NCBI GenBank assembly: GCA_041621405.1
Contig: JBFKAV010000069.1
Coordinates: forward strand, 1-18,104
Origin: JBFKAV01 sp041621405
GTDB taxonomy: Bacteria; Pseudomonadota; Alphaproteobacteria; Rhodobacterales; Rhodobacteraceae
Length of the DNA: 18,104 bases
Reading direction: 5' to 3'
Every line of letters begins with the position of its first letter. Position 1 is the stretch's first letter. The translations under genes and the position numbers were made by a program. The notes beneath the pieces were generated by a model. That model was not told where the DNA came from, made no database searches, and saw only the letters and a program-made list of their open reading frames with translations. Below, piece after piece: positions 1-6,344 of this stretch.

Positions 1-66
1 CGAGGGGAGATCAAAGCCAGCACCATCGAGAAGCGCCGCTTGCTGCATCGCCAGACCGCGGCATAG
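1..66 (+). CDS. Possible 3' end of a gene cut by the window edge
   Basis: Reading frame 1 is open from the first base and ends at TAG at 64-66. It gives 21 C-terminal residues, ending in RRLLHRQTAA, rich in Arg and Lys. The codons (GAG, ATC, AAG, CGC, CTG) match the use of the core genes, which is why I consider it coding. The fragment is too short to assign to a family, and an open stretch of 22 codons can occur by chance. The upstream sequence would settle it. Confidence 0.3.
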   Translation, partial: RGEIKASTIEKRRLLHRQTAA

Positions 67-553
67 ACTGCATCACCAACGAGCCAGAGCCTCCGTTCCA
101 GATCAGGCCCTCGTGTTCCAAATCATCTGACGACGAACACCAGACGGCTTCATCGCTCTGTTCCCGTCCAGAGAGTCATGATCCGAACGCCGACTGTGCT
201 CGGGGCACCCGCAGATGCTCCATTCGCACACCGACCTGTGATCGGCGAGACACCTTCTCGGCTCGGACGGAGGCGAGCAGCTGCCGTTGCCGCGCCCGGG
301 ACTTCGTCTTGTTGACCAAGGTGTCCTAGGCGCTTGCGCCTTGATCGCACGGAACGTCTCGCCGACGAGCCTGCTACGCGCAGCGGATCGCCTCTACGAA
401 GTACAGGTCGCGGTCGCATTCACCGATCTAGCAGTTCGGCGCCATGTAAGGCTGGCCGAATTGAGAACCACGGATCAAGTGTGGCTTCTCTTGGCAAGGT
501 TGTGGCCGCGTGTCAGCGAGAAACAGCAATTCCACAACGGACAGAGTCGCTCC
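67..553. other. Gene-poor stretch with no recognisable gene
   Basis: No convincing gene is seen on either strand across these roughly 490 bases. Open frames exist (for example plus-strand 287-625 and minus-strand 150-419), but their translations are Arg/Ser-rich, lack recognisable motifs and do not show the G/C-ending codon pattern of the real genes. The stretch could be decayed coding sequence, but I could not recognise the source. Confidence 0.5.
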
Positions 554-554
554 G

Positions 555-857
555 TCAGCCCCAAGGCTCAGATTTGGAGACGTGGTAGATCGTCGCCTCG
601 GGCGGCTGGGCCACGATGTCGCTGAGCAGACTGATCGTCTTCTGGACTGCCTCGAGCGATTCCTGTGCCTCGAGCGCCGTCTTGTCTCGGAAAACCTCGG
701 TGGCGATGAAGGCATTGCTGTCCGACAGATCCTGTCCGATATCGAAGCTGAGAACGCCATCGAGCCCCCGGCTGGCGACGATCACCTCCTTGAAGGCCGA
801 GACGAGCGGCGCCGATTTGCCCGGCTGGCACTGCACCTTAAAGCGAACCACGATCAT
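555..857 (-). CDS. Antibiotic biosynthesis monooxygenase (ABM) family protein, putative quinol monooxygenase type
   Basis: This 100-residue protein fits the ABM / YgiN-like family of small dimeric alpha-beta barrel proteins. It starts MIVVRFKVQCQPGK, the typical first strand, continues with a helix (APLVSAFKEVIVAS), a G-x-L-S-F-D-I strand, then FIATEVFRDKTALEAQES, the family's usual strand plus helix, and ends with ATIYHVSKSEPWG. Length matches the family norm of about 95-110 residues. Members act on quinols, polyketide intermediates or haem, often without a cofactor, and the substrate cannot be told here. The start is well supported: GGAGG lies 7 bases before the ATG on the minus strand. A 44-residue open frame upstream overlaps the start as ATGA, suggesting possible translational coupling. 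Codon use is less G/C-biased than in the core genes to the right. Confidence 0.8.
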   Translation of the reverse strand: MIVVRFKVQCQPGKSAPLVSAFKEVIVASRGLDGVLSFDIGQDLSDSNAFIATEVFRDKTALEAQESLEAVQKTISLLSDIVAQPPEATIYHVSKSEPWG

Positions 858-988
858 GCCAAACCTCCATTGCGGTTGAACGGCGGGACAATTCTTGCGG
901 CGATTGACTCAAGGTCCTCGGGAGTAGCGGCGAAGACTTCGCTGCCTGGGTCGCTCGGAACTCGGAGATGAGTTCGTTCGACATGCAT
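854..988 (-). CDS. Small ORF overlapping the ABM gene start (hypothetical, 44 aa)
   Basis: An ATG at 988 opens a 44-residue frame whose TGA (856-854) overlaps the ATG of the ABM gene as ATGA. The C-terminal half reads naturally (SEVFAATPEDLESIAARI, ending NRNGGLA), with acidic and hydrophobic residues typical of a folded protein. The start is weakly supported: GGGAG lies only 2 bases before the ATG. A second ATG overlaps it in another frame (MSNELISEFRATQ), so the present form could also be the frameshifted remnant of a longer small protein. I do not recognise the family. The gap-free junction with a real gene is the main reason to list it. Confidence 0.3.
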   Translation of the reverse strand: MHVERTHLRVPSDPGSEVFAATPEDLESIAARIVPPFNRNGGLA

Positions 989-1458
989 GGCTCCCGACGT
1001 TTCGGATTACCGCTCCGATCCCTGGACTAAGCAAGAAGATTTTTCTGCGCATGCCGTTGCACGTTGGACTTACAGACCAGCCCGTCGCAGGAAGTCTTAG
1101 GCTGGTCATCCGTTTACGCCCATGCGACGACGACAGTGAGCGCCACGGGAGACTGCAGGTCGCCAGGGTGCGGGTAGTGCTGGCACGGGTTGGCAAGGAC
1201 CAGGCCGCGCAGCGACGGCGCCCGCCTTCGATCGGAATGGCCTACAGCGGCTTCGAGCGGGTTCGCGCCCAAGGATATGGAACCCGGTCTGACGAAGGCT
1301 GGGTATGTTCCGGGATGTGATCATTCGGCCCCAACTGCGTTCTGCGTTCGCATTGAATAGCGGCTTCGATGGGCCGCAGCGCAGCAATGTGGGTTGATGG
1401 CCAACGGCAGCTGAGGGCCATTAATGGCGGGCATTCCATAGCGCATCTCGGACCGATG
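989..1458. other. Gene-free stretch, possibly with decayed sequence
   Basis: About 470 bases without a recognisable gene on either strand. Open frames at minus 1106-1387 and plus 1051-1320 have no motif and poor codon bias. The part at 1323-1440 has a texture loosely like the non-coding stretch at 3230-3480 (short runs such as TTCGGCC, GGGCCGCAGCGCAGC and GCGGGCATTC). I could not align the two well enough to call a repeat pair. Confidence 0.4.
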
Positions 1459-1758
1459 TTACGTGACAGTCAGCAGCACCATGACAATTATGGTAGTGAA
1501 ACGAGCGAGATCAGCGTGGCCGGAGGGGCCTTGGTATTGCGCAGCTGAGCGCCAGACTCCGACCGTAGCCAACAGGTTGTAAGGCACGGACAGGGCATAT
1601 CCCAGAAGCAGGGCCGCCCAGGGCCGGTCAAGAACGATCATGGTCAGAAAAAGTACGCTGGTCGTCACGTTCACGAGGAGCCCGATTGTGATCGCCCACG
1701 TCCAGAATGCCTCGCCAAGGGTCAACTCGCCGAACCAGAGGGAGCGTAGTTTCGCCAT
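1459..1758 (-). CDS. Small inner-membrane protein of unknown function (99 aa)
   Basis: Read from the ATG at 1758, this is a 99-residue protein beginning MAKLRSLWFGELTLGEAFW and ending in TAA. It has three likely membrane segments: about residues 17-40 (WTWAITIGLLVNVTTSVLFL), 47-66 (WAALLLGYALSVPYNLLATV) and a last one at 85-99 (ARFTTIIVMVLLTVT). A short hydrophilic loop (WRSAAQYQGPSG) separates the last two. A frame continuing upstream to 1902 encodes a low-complexity basic N-terminus and was not chosen. No Shine-Dalgarno sequence is visible before the ATG, but TATACA lies 6 bases upstream, which would fit a leaderless message. The function is not recognised. The hydrophobic pattern and clean helix spacing make it a likely real gene. 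Confidence 0.65.
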   Translation of the reverse strand: MAKLRSLWFGELTLGEAFWTWAITIGLLVNVTTSVLFLTMIVLDRPWAALLLGYALSVPYNLLATVGVWRSAAQYQGPSGHADLARFTTIIVMVLLTVT

Positions 1759-2228
1759 GCCAACTGTATATCTGGATTCGCTGACCTGTTCGAATGTTCG
1801 ATCCGCTTCCCAAGCCGACCCTTCCCCTGCGAAGCGCCGCTGCACTTCCCGCAGACGACCGCTTCGCGTGCCGGGCCGCGGCACATCACCAAGGAGGCAC
1901 ACGGCAGCTTCGGGCCGAACACCTGCGCGGCTTCGGCCACGTCACGGCCACTCATGCGGCCTTGCCGGACTGGCAGCGCTCGGAACTACGGGCGGCCTTC
2001 CAGGATATGCACCGTCCAACCAAACCGACCTCGGTCTCGTCATCGCGCGTCCCGCGCTCTTGGTGCGCGGCACCCCGGCTTGACGCGGCCATCCTCATTG
2101 CTACGGAGGCAACGTTCGATGACAATCCGGCGAGACGCGGTGAGTTCCCCATTGCCTCGACGTAAGAACAACGCATCCCAGGGTCCGACGGGCAATTGTC
2201 GAACCAGGATTCCGAAACCTCGACAGAG
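1759..2228. other. Gene-free stretch between membrane protein and tail tube gene
   Basis: About 470 bases. Several frames are open (plus 1794-2165, minus 1952-2176, minus 1722-1955), but the translations show no domain, poor codon bias and no ribosome binding site. The inverted pair TGTCGA (2197-2202) and TCGACA (2220-2225) lies just past the tail tube stop codon and could form a loose hairpin, but no T-run follows it on the minus strand. Nothing else was identified. Confidence 0.4.
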
Positions 2229-2663
2229 CTAATCGGCGAACTCGATCCGCTCGCAAACGAGCGTCAGGGTTTCGATTGCGACTTCGCTGCTCGTGGCGCG
2301 GAGAAATGGGCCCGAATACTTGGATGGCCAAGCCTCGAAGAAATTCCAGCGCATGGCTTCCTCGCGATTGTCCTCGAGGAGGATGATGGAGCCCGAGCGG
2401 CGCTCCACGTTGCCGTCGAGCGCCGCCTTGTGCCATTGCCAGAGATCGTCGGATTGGACGATGCCGCGCTTGAGCGTGATGTTGCTGTACTTTCGAAGCC
2501 CCGGAAGCTTGCGCAAGTGGTTCAAGTCCCCGCCGGTCCGATACTCGATCACGTCGATCTCGGTTTCGAGACCCGAGACCTCGGAAAAGAACGCGACGTT
2601 CAGCCCATCGATTTCGACACGGAAATTGTAGGCGCCCAGCGGGTCGGTTTCGCGGCGTGGCAT
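2229..2663 (-). CDS. Phage tail tube protein, T4 gp19 / contractile injection system tube family
   Basis: This 144-residue protein matches the T4 gp19-like tube family (Pfam T4_gp19, TIGR02241-type 'phage tail region protein'), used by phage tails and by extracellular contractile injection systems (Afp1/Pvc1 type). Family hallmarks are in order: an N-terminal DPLGAYNFRVEIDG strand, F-x-S-EVSGLETEIDVIEYRTGG, then LPGLRKYSNITLKRGI, a helix starting DDLWQWHKAALDG, the strand IILLEDNREEAMRWNFFEAWPSKY, and the closing ATSSEVAIETLTLVCERIEF. Length is typical (about 140-160 residues). GAGG sits 7 bases before the ATG, supporting the start. No sheath, baseplate, spike, tape-measure or AAA ATPase gene is visible nearby, so the gene appears orphaned. 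The family call is firm; its present role is unknown. It could be a remnant of a lost cluster or serve a cluster elsewhere on the genome. Confidence 0.88.
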   Translation of the reverse strand: MPRRETDPLGAYNFRVEIDGLNVAFFSEVSGLETEIDVIEYRTGGDLNHLRKLPGLRKYSNITLKRGIVQSDDLWQWHKAALDGNVERRSGSIILLEDNREEAMRWNFFEAWPSKYSGPFLRATSSEVAIETLTLVCERIEFAD

Positions 2664-2725
2664 CGCTGATCCTCACGTTTCCAGCAGCATAGCGGGAAAT
2701 GGGCGCCGATGGTAGGATGCGGCTT

Positions 2726-3115
2726 ATGGGGCGACCGCCGAAGCGACCGCGTCGCACCGCCGATCCAGCGGTGATCCTCGACCTCGTCTGCGAGCGGGGC
2801 GTGTTCATGTTCGTGCTGACCAATCGCGGCAGCCAGCCGGCCCGGGACATCTCGGTCAAGTTCCGGCGCAAGATCTTCGGCATGGGCGGCGATCTCGAGA
2901 TCACCGCGTTGCCCCTCTGGTCCCGGCTCAGCTTCATGCCGCCGGGCAAGGAGATCCGCGTCCCGATCGACATCGCCGCACGCTTTCTGGCGCGGGACGG
3001 TGGCAAGCACCTGACACTGGTTGTCACCTATTCCGACGGTGAGGAGAATGACCTCTGGTCCAGTGAGATTACTCACGATTTCACCGCCTATAGGGACATG
3101 CCCGAGCTTCTCTGA
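2726..3115 (+). CDS. Conserved-looking hypothetical protein, likely beta-sandwich fold (129 aa)
   Basis: From the ATG at 2726 this gives 129 residues; in-frame ATGs also occur at 2699 and 2717. I prefer 2726 because AGGA lies 8 bases upstream. After a basic N-terminus (GRPPKRPRRTADP) the protein alternates predicted strands: VILDLVCERGVFMFVLTNRG, ARDISVKFRRKIFG, ITALPLWSRLSFMPPGKEIRVPID, then HLTLVVTYSDGEENDLWSSEITHDF. 'Tail of a strand, NRG-S-P-A-x-x-I, then PPGKE-I-x-V' resembles Ig-like or CARDB-type domains that follow a transglutaminase-like or adhesion layout, but I do not recognise a named family. No signal peptide is seen. It is divergent from the tail tube gene, with only 62 bases between the chosen starts, so the two may share a control region. 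Confidence 0.65.
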   Translation: MGRPPKRPRRTADPAVILDLVCERGVFMFVLTNRGSQPARDISVKFRRKIFGMGGDLEITALPLWSRLSFMPPGKEIRVPIDIAARFLARDGGKHLTLVVTYSDGEENDLWSSEITHDFTAYRDMPELL

Positions 3116-3455
3116 CGTTGCCACACCGGATCGCGCGGGCCTGTAGGCCGAGGCGGATCGGTCGTGGCTGCCGACTTCCACGGACAAATGATCCTCCTTC
3201 GACAGCCGTGCTCGTTCGAGAATGTCGTCTTGTCTTCGTGGCGAATGGCCGGTTTCGCACAGTGTGAGTTCGGCCAACGCCCACGTTTGCGGCTGCACCT
3301 AAAGGCAGGTTTGATGCCGCAGTGCAGCGGAGGCCACAGTCGATCAATGTCCGCTCCGGGCCGGAAATGTCGAAATGGCCCCTTCCGGGGAACGTCCGAT
3401 TTGTCCGCACCGCGGTCGGTCGGGCGTGTCTGAGCGAACGGCCGCAATAGCGAAC

Positions 3456-3470
3456 GTTCGATTTCTGTTC
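3456..3470 (+). promoter_or_regulatory. Match to the alphaproteobacterial LexA box pattern GTTC-N7-GTTC
   Basis: The sequence is GTTCGATTTCTGTTC, an exact fit to the direct-repeat operator known for LexA in Rhodobacter and rhizobia. The site has no obvious target gene within 500 bases: the nearest protein genes either end before it or start at 4018 beyond tRNA-Ser. Eight fixed bases, counted on both strands, are expected about 0.5 times by chance in a window of this size, so this is a weak call. Confidence 0.2.
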
Positions 3471-3672
3471 CGTCTTGGCGAGCGCCACCGGCGTCGAAGT
3501 GTTCAAGGCGGCCTAGGAAAAACATCACAATTCCAGATGCTTGCAAGCTATTCACCAAACCCGCGCAGTCATGAGGTCCAGAGAATATCGGCCCTGAGAG
3601 ACCGCTATCTAGCCTCCTTGCGACCAGGCCAGTGCTCAGCCCCACACACATAACCCGCAAAATCAACGGAGA

Positions 3673-3692
3673 AATCCGGCCGCGGCCGGATT
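3673..3692 (-). terminator. Terminator hairpin of tRNA-Ser
   Basis: AATCCGGCCGCGGCCGGATT is a perfect 20-base palindrome, 25 bases past the 3' end of the minus-strand tRNA-Ser. On that strand it is followed by TTTCTCCGTTGATTTT, a discontinuous T-rich tail. Position, stem strength and tail fit a factor-independent terminator. Confidence 0.65.
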
Positions 3693-3717
3693 GGGAGAAC
3701 GCTTTCGCGAGGGCGAG

Positions 3718-3807
3718 TGGCGGAGGAGGTGGGATTCGAACCCACGGTGGGCGTTCACCCACGTCGGTTTTCAAGACCGGTGCAATCGACCACTCTGCCA
3801 CTCCTCC
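3718..3807 (-). tRNA. tRNA-Ser (anticodon UGA)
   Basis: The minus strand folds as a class II tRNA of 90 bases with CCA encoded. The acceptor stem GGAGGAG (3807-3801) pairs with CTCCTCC, followed by discriminator G and CCA. The D-arm region reads TGGCAGAGTGGTCGATTGCA. The anticodon stem CCGGT/ACCGG encloses CTTGAAA, giving anticodon TGA at 3773-3771, which reads UCA and related serine codons. A long variable arm (GTGGGTGAACGCCCAC) is typical of serine tRNAs, and the T-loop is GGTTCGAATCC. A terminator-like palindrome follows. A possible weak promoter (TTCCCG, 17 bases, TATGGG at 3846-3818) lies upstream. The 3' end faces the gene-poor accessory stretch. Confidence 0.96.
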
Positions 3808-4017
3808 GGCCCACCCGCCCATAGCGGCACGTGCTCGATTCGGGAAGTCGCCACCGCGCAAGTGCCGAAAACCGCCGAGCCTGGTCGCGCTGGACTTTCC
3901 ATGGCGCAGAACCGCATGTAGTATCCGCTCGCCGGGCGGCCGCGCCCGGTAGATGAGCAGAAGCGCCGAAAACGGCGAGCGCGCGGGCAGGGTCCCGTGC
4001 CGATACGGGGGCAAGGA

Positions 4018-5148
4018 ATGGCAAGATCGAGGTTCGGGCGGTGGACCCTCCTGGCTGGGCTGGTCCTGGCATTGGCGGCCTGCGAACAGGGCGCCGGGCG
4101 CCAGGATTCAGGCGACGCCACCGGCCAGGGCGGCGGCCCGCGGTTCACCGGGCGAGACATCGAGGCCCCGGAGGTGTTCGAGGCCAACGAGGACGGTCTC
4201 TGGGACGGCCGCCCCTCGCTGGGCGGCGTCTGGGTCGCCCATCCCACGGTGACCGACCCGCAGCGTGTGATGATCCTGAACAAGTCGAACGGCGAGACGA
4301 TCGTCGGCGCTCTGTTTCGGCGCGAGCGCGAGAACCCCGGACCGCGGATCCAAATCTCCTCGGACGCCGCGGTCGAGCTCGGCATCCTCGCTGGCCAGCC
4401 GACACCGCTGCGCGTCGTGGCGCTGAAGCGCGAGGAGGCACCGGAACCGGTACCTCCGGCAGAGGCTCTGGCCGAAGCCGACGCCGCCGGGGCCGATACG
4501 GACGCCTCCGCCGAAACGCCGGCGACCGAGACCGAGGGGCAGGCGGGAGCCGCCATCGGCTCGGCCGCCGGTGTCCCGGCGGCCGAGCCGGTTCCCGAGG
4601 ACGCGCCGCCCACCTCGTTCGGCCGCCGCCGTCCGCGGCCTGTGCCCGTCGACGCCACCGAGGCGGCGGAGGCCGAAGCCGAAAAACCCGCGGCCGAGGC
4701 CGCCGCCGCTGCACCCGATGCCGCGCCCCTCGACGCGGCGGCAGCCGAGCCGCAGCCGGTGCCGGAAGACCGGCCGCCCACCTCCTTCGGGCCACGGCGC
4801 CCGCGACGGCCGGCACCGGACGCGGCCGCCCCGGGCGCGGCGGACGACATCACCGTGGCCCCGCTCGACGGCGCCCAGCCGGAGGCCGCCGCCGCGGCGC
4901 CGCCGGCCGGTGGGCTGGAATTGCCCTTCATCCAGGTAGCGATCTTCGGTACCGAGGCCAACGCCAACACCGCGGCCGAGGGCTTGCGCGACGCCGGTCT
5001 CTCGGTCACGGTCAGGGAGACCACCAGCAACGGCACGGAATACTGGCGCGTGCTGGTCGGGCCGGCCTCCAGCGCGGCTGAGCGCGACGCGATGCTGGAG
5101 AAAGCCAAGGCCCTTGGGTACCGCGACGCCTACCCGGTGCGCGGCTGA
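4018..5148 (+). CDS. SPOR-domain lipoprotein
   Basis: This 376-residue protein begins MARSRFGRWTLL with a lipoprotein signal peptide ending LALAAC; Cys22 is the expected lipidation site, so it should be anchored in the envelope. The ATG at 4018 was chosen over a GTG at 3997 because it gives a normal-length signal. Residues 25-135 hold a conserved-looking segment (VFEANEDGLWDGRPSLGGVWVAHP, then VMILNKSNGETIVGALFRRERENPGP, and a substrate-like SSDAAVELGILAGQPTPLRVVALKR). Residues 145-300 are an Ala/Pro/Glu-rich linker carrying two copies of the motif VPED-x-PPTSFG-x-RRPR. The C-terminal 75 residues are a SPOR domain (FIQVAIFGTEANANTAAEGL, then EYWRVLVGPASSAAERDAMLEKAK), which binds denuded peptidoglycan at division sites. 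The carboxypeptidase gene follows 29 bases later, fitting a shared role in wall remodelling. Confidence 0.88.
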   Translation: MARSRFGRWTLLAGLVLALAACEQGAGRQDSGDATGQGGGPRFTGRDIEAPEVFEANEDGLWDGRPSLGGVWVAHPTVTDPQRVMILNKSNGETIVGALFRRERENPGPRIQISSDAAVELGILAGQPTPLRVVALKREEAPEPVPPAEALAEADAAGADTDASAETPATETEGQAGAAIGSAAGVPAAEPVPEDAPPTSFGRRRPRPVPVDATEAAEAEAEKPAAEAAAAAPDAAPLDAAAAEPQPVPEDRPPTSFGPRRPRRPAPDAAAPGAADDITVAPLDGAQPEAAAAAPPAGGLELPFIQVAIFGTEANANTAAEGLRDAGLSVTVRETTSNGTEYWRVLVGPASSAAERDAMLEKAKALGYRDAYPVRG

Positions 5149-5177
5149 GACGCGAACCGCAAGGGAGACCTGTACGG

Positions 5178-6344
5178 ATGCTCGTCCACCTGCGCCTGAT
5201 CGCTCTCGCCCTCCTGGCCGCGTTTGCGCTCGCCCTGCCCGCCCGCGCGGCCTTCGAGACCCGGGCGCAGTCGGCCTGGATCTACGACCAGACCACCGGC
5301 ACGGTGCTGCTCTCGAAGAACGCCGACGTGCCGCTGCCGCCGGCCTCGATGTCGAAGCTGATGACGCTCAACATGCTGTTCGAGGCGCTGCGCGACGGCC
5401 GGGTCACGCTGCAAACCCAGTTCAGCGTCTCTGCACGTGCGAAGGCGATGGGCGGCTCGACCATGTTTCTCGACACCACCGACCGGCCGACGGTGGAGGA
5501 CCTGATCCAGGGCATCGTCGTGCAGTCGGGCAACGACGCCTGCGTGGTCGTGGCCGAGAACCTCGCGGGCACCGAGGAGGCCTTCTCCCGGCTGATGACC
5601 GAGCGCGGCCGCGCGATCGGGCTTACCGCCTCGACCTTCGCCAACTCCAGCGGCTGGCCCGACCCCAACCACAGGATGAGCGTGCACGACCTTGGCGTGC
5701 TCGCGGTGCGGCTGATCGAGGAGTTCCCCGAGTACTACGGCTATTTCGGCATGGAGGAATTCGCCTTCGACGGCCGCGCGCCGGAGAACCACCGCAACCG
5801 CAACCCGATTCTCGGCCGCATCGAGGGCGCCGACGGGCTGAAGACCGGCCACACCACCGAGGCCGGCTACGGCCTCGTCGGTTCCGCCAAGCAGGGCGAG
5901 CGCCGCATCGTCTTCGTCGTCACCGGGCTAACCTCCGAGGCCGAGCGCGCCGAGGAGGCCGAGCGCATCGCCAACTGGGCGTTCCGCCAGTTCGTCGAGC
6001 GCACCGTGGCGACGGCTGGCACGAGGCTTGCGGAGGCCGAGGTCTGGATGGGCGCCGAGCGTCGCGTCGGTCTGGTTCCGGCCGCGGACGTGCGGCTGCT
6101 CCTTCCCGCCGTGGTGCAGGGCGAGGTCAGCGCAGAGGTGGTTTATGAGGGCCCGGTTCCGGCGCCGGTTGCCGCCGGCGATGCGCTGGCCGAGCTGGTG
6201 ATCACGGTCGAGGACATGGAGCCGCGCCGGGTGCCGCTCGTCGCCGAGGCCGAAGTCGGCCGCGGCGGTTTCCTCACCCGCCTGCGCAGCGCCGCCGAGG
6301 CGCTCTTAGCCGAGCTCGCCGGAGAGGCCGCGAGCCTCCGGTGA
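5178..6344 (+). CDS. dacC: D-alanyl-D-alanine carboxypeptidase (PBP5/6 family, peptidase S11)
   Basis: This 388-residue periplasmic enzyme removes the terminal D-Ala from peptidoglycan pentapeptides. A signal peptide covers residues 1-24 (ending LALPARA, with AFETRAQSAW as the mature start). The three active-site motifs are all present: SMSK at 57-60 (nucleophile Ser57, Lys60), SGN at 117-119 and KTG at 222-224, with the flanking DGLKTGHTTEAGYGLVGSA typical of the family. Residues from about 285 form the beta-rich C-terminal PBP5 domain, and the last helix (FLTRLRSAAEALLAELAG) looks amphipathic, fitting membrane anchoring. AAGGGAG at 5161-5167 precedes the ATG by 10 bases. Its stop codon overlaps the tmk start (TGATG). 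The gene symbol (dacC versus dacA/dacD) is by family only. Confidence 0.93.
   Translation: MLVHLRLIALALLAAFALALPARAAFETRAQSAWIYDQTTGTVLLSKNADVPLPPASMSKLMTLNMLFEALRDGRVTLQTQFSVSARAKAMGGSTMFLDTTDRPTVEDLIQGIVVQSGNDACVVVAENLAGTEEAFSRLMTERGRAIGLTASTFANSSGWPDPNHRMSVHDLGVLAVRLIEEFPEYYGYFGMEEFAFDGRAPENHRNRNPILGRIEGADGLKTGHTTEAGYGLVGSAKQGERRIVFVVTGLTSEAERAEEAERIANWAFRQFVERTVATAGTRLAEAEVWMGAERRVGLVPAADVRLLLPAVVQGEVSAEVVYEGPVPAPVAAGDALAELVITVEDMEPRRVPLVAEAEVGRGGFLTRLRSAAEALLAELAGEAASLR

Larger units (their letters stand above)
3116..3717. other. Gene-free stretch with repeat-like non-coding sequence
   Basis: About 600 bases between the hypothetical gene and tRNA-Ser. No frame has a convincing codon pattern. 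The part at 3230-3480 contains short phrases (AATGTCCGCTCCGGGCCGG, AAATGTCGAAATGG, a CCCCTTCCGGGG hairpin, and the palindrome CGAACGTTCG at 3451-3460). These resemble, from memory, dispersed intergenic repeats of marine Rhodobacteraceae; copy number cannot be tested in one window. A GTTC-N7-GTTC element lies at 3456-3470 and a terminator-like palindrome at 3673-3692. Confidence 0.45.

Noticed and set aside
1777..1800. GTTCGAATGTTC as a LexA box near the small membrane gene
   Set aside because: The two GTTC halves are 4 bases apart, not the 7 required by the alphaproteobacterial pattern.
2101..3027. 308-codon minus-strand frame covering both the tail tube gene and the unknown gene
   Set aside because: It overlaps two better-supported genes in other frames, is Arg-rich and has no motif.
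3230..3717. CRISPR array or tandem repeats
   Set aside because: No regularly spaced direct repeats of 20-40 bases occur here or elsewhere in the window.
3771..5108. 445-codon open frame on the minus strand opposite the SPOR lipoprotein
   Set aside because: It is a mirror of the GC-rich coding strand: the translation is Ala/Ser/Gly low-complexity, it runs into tRNA-Ser, and the plus-strand gene has a signal peptide and a SPOR domain.
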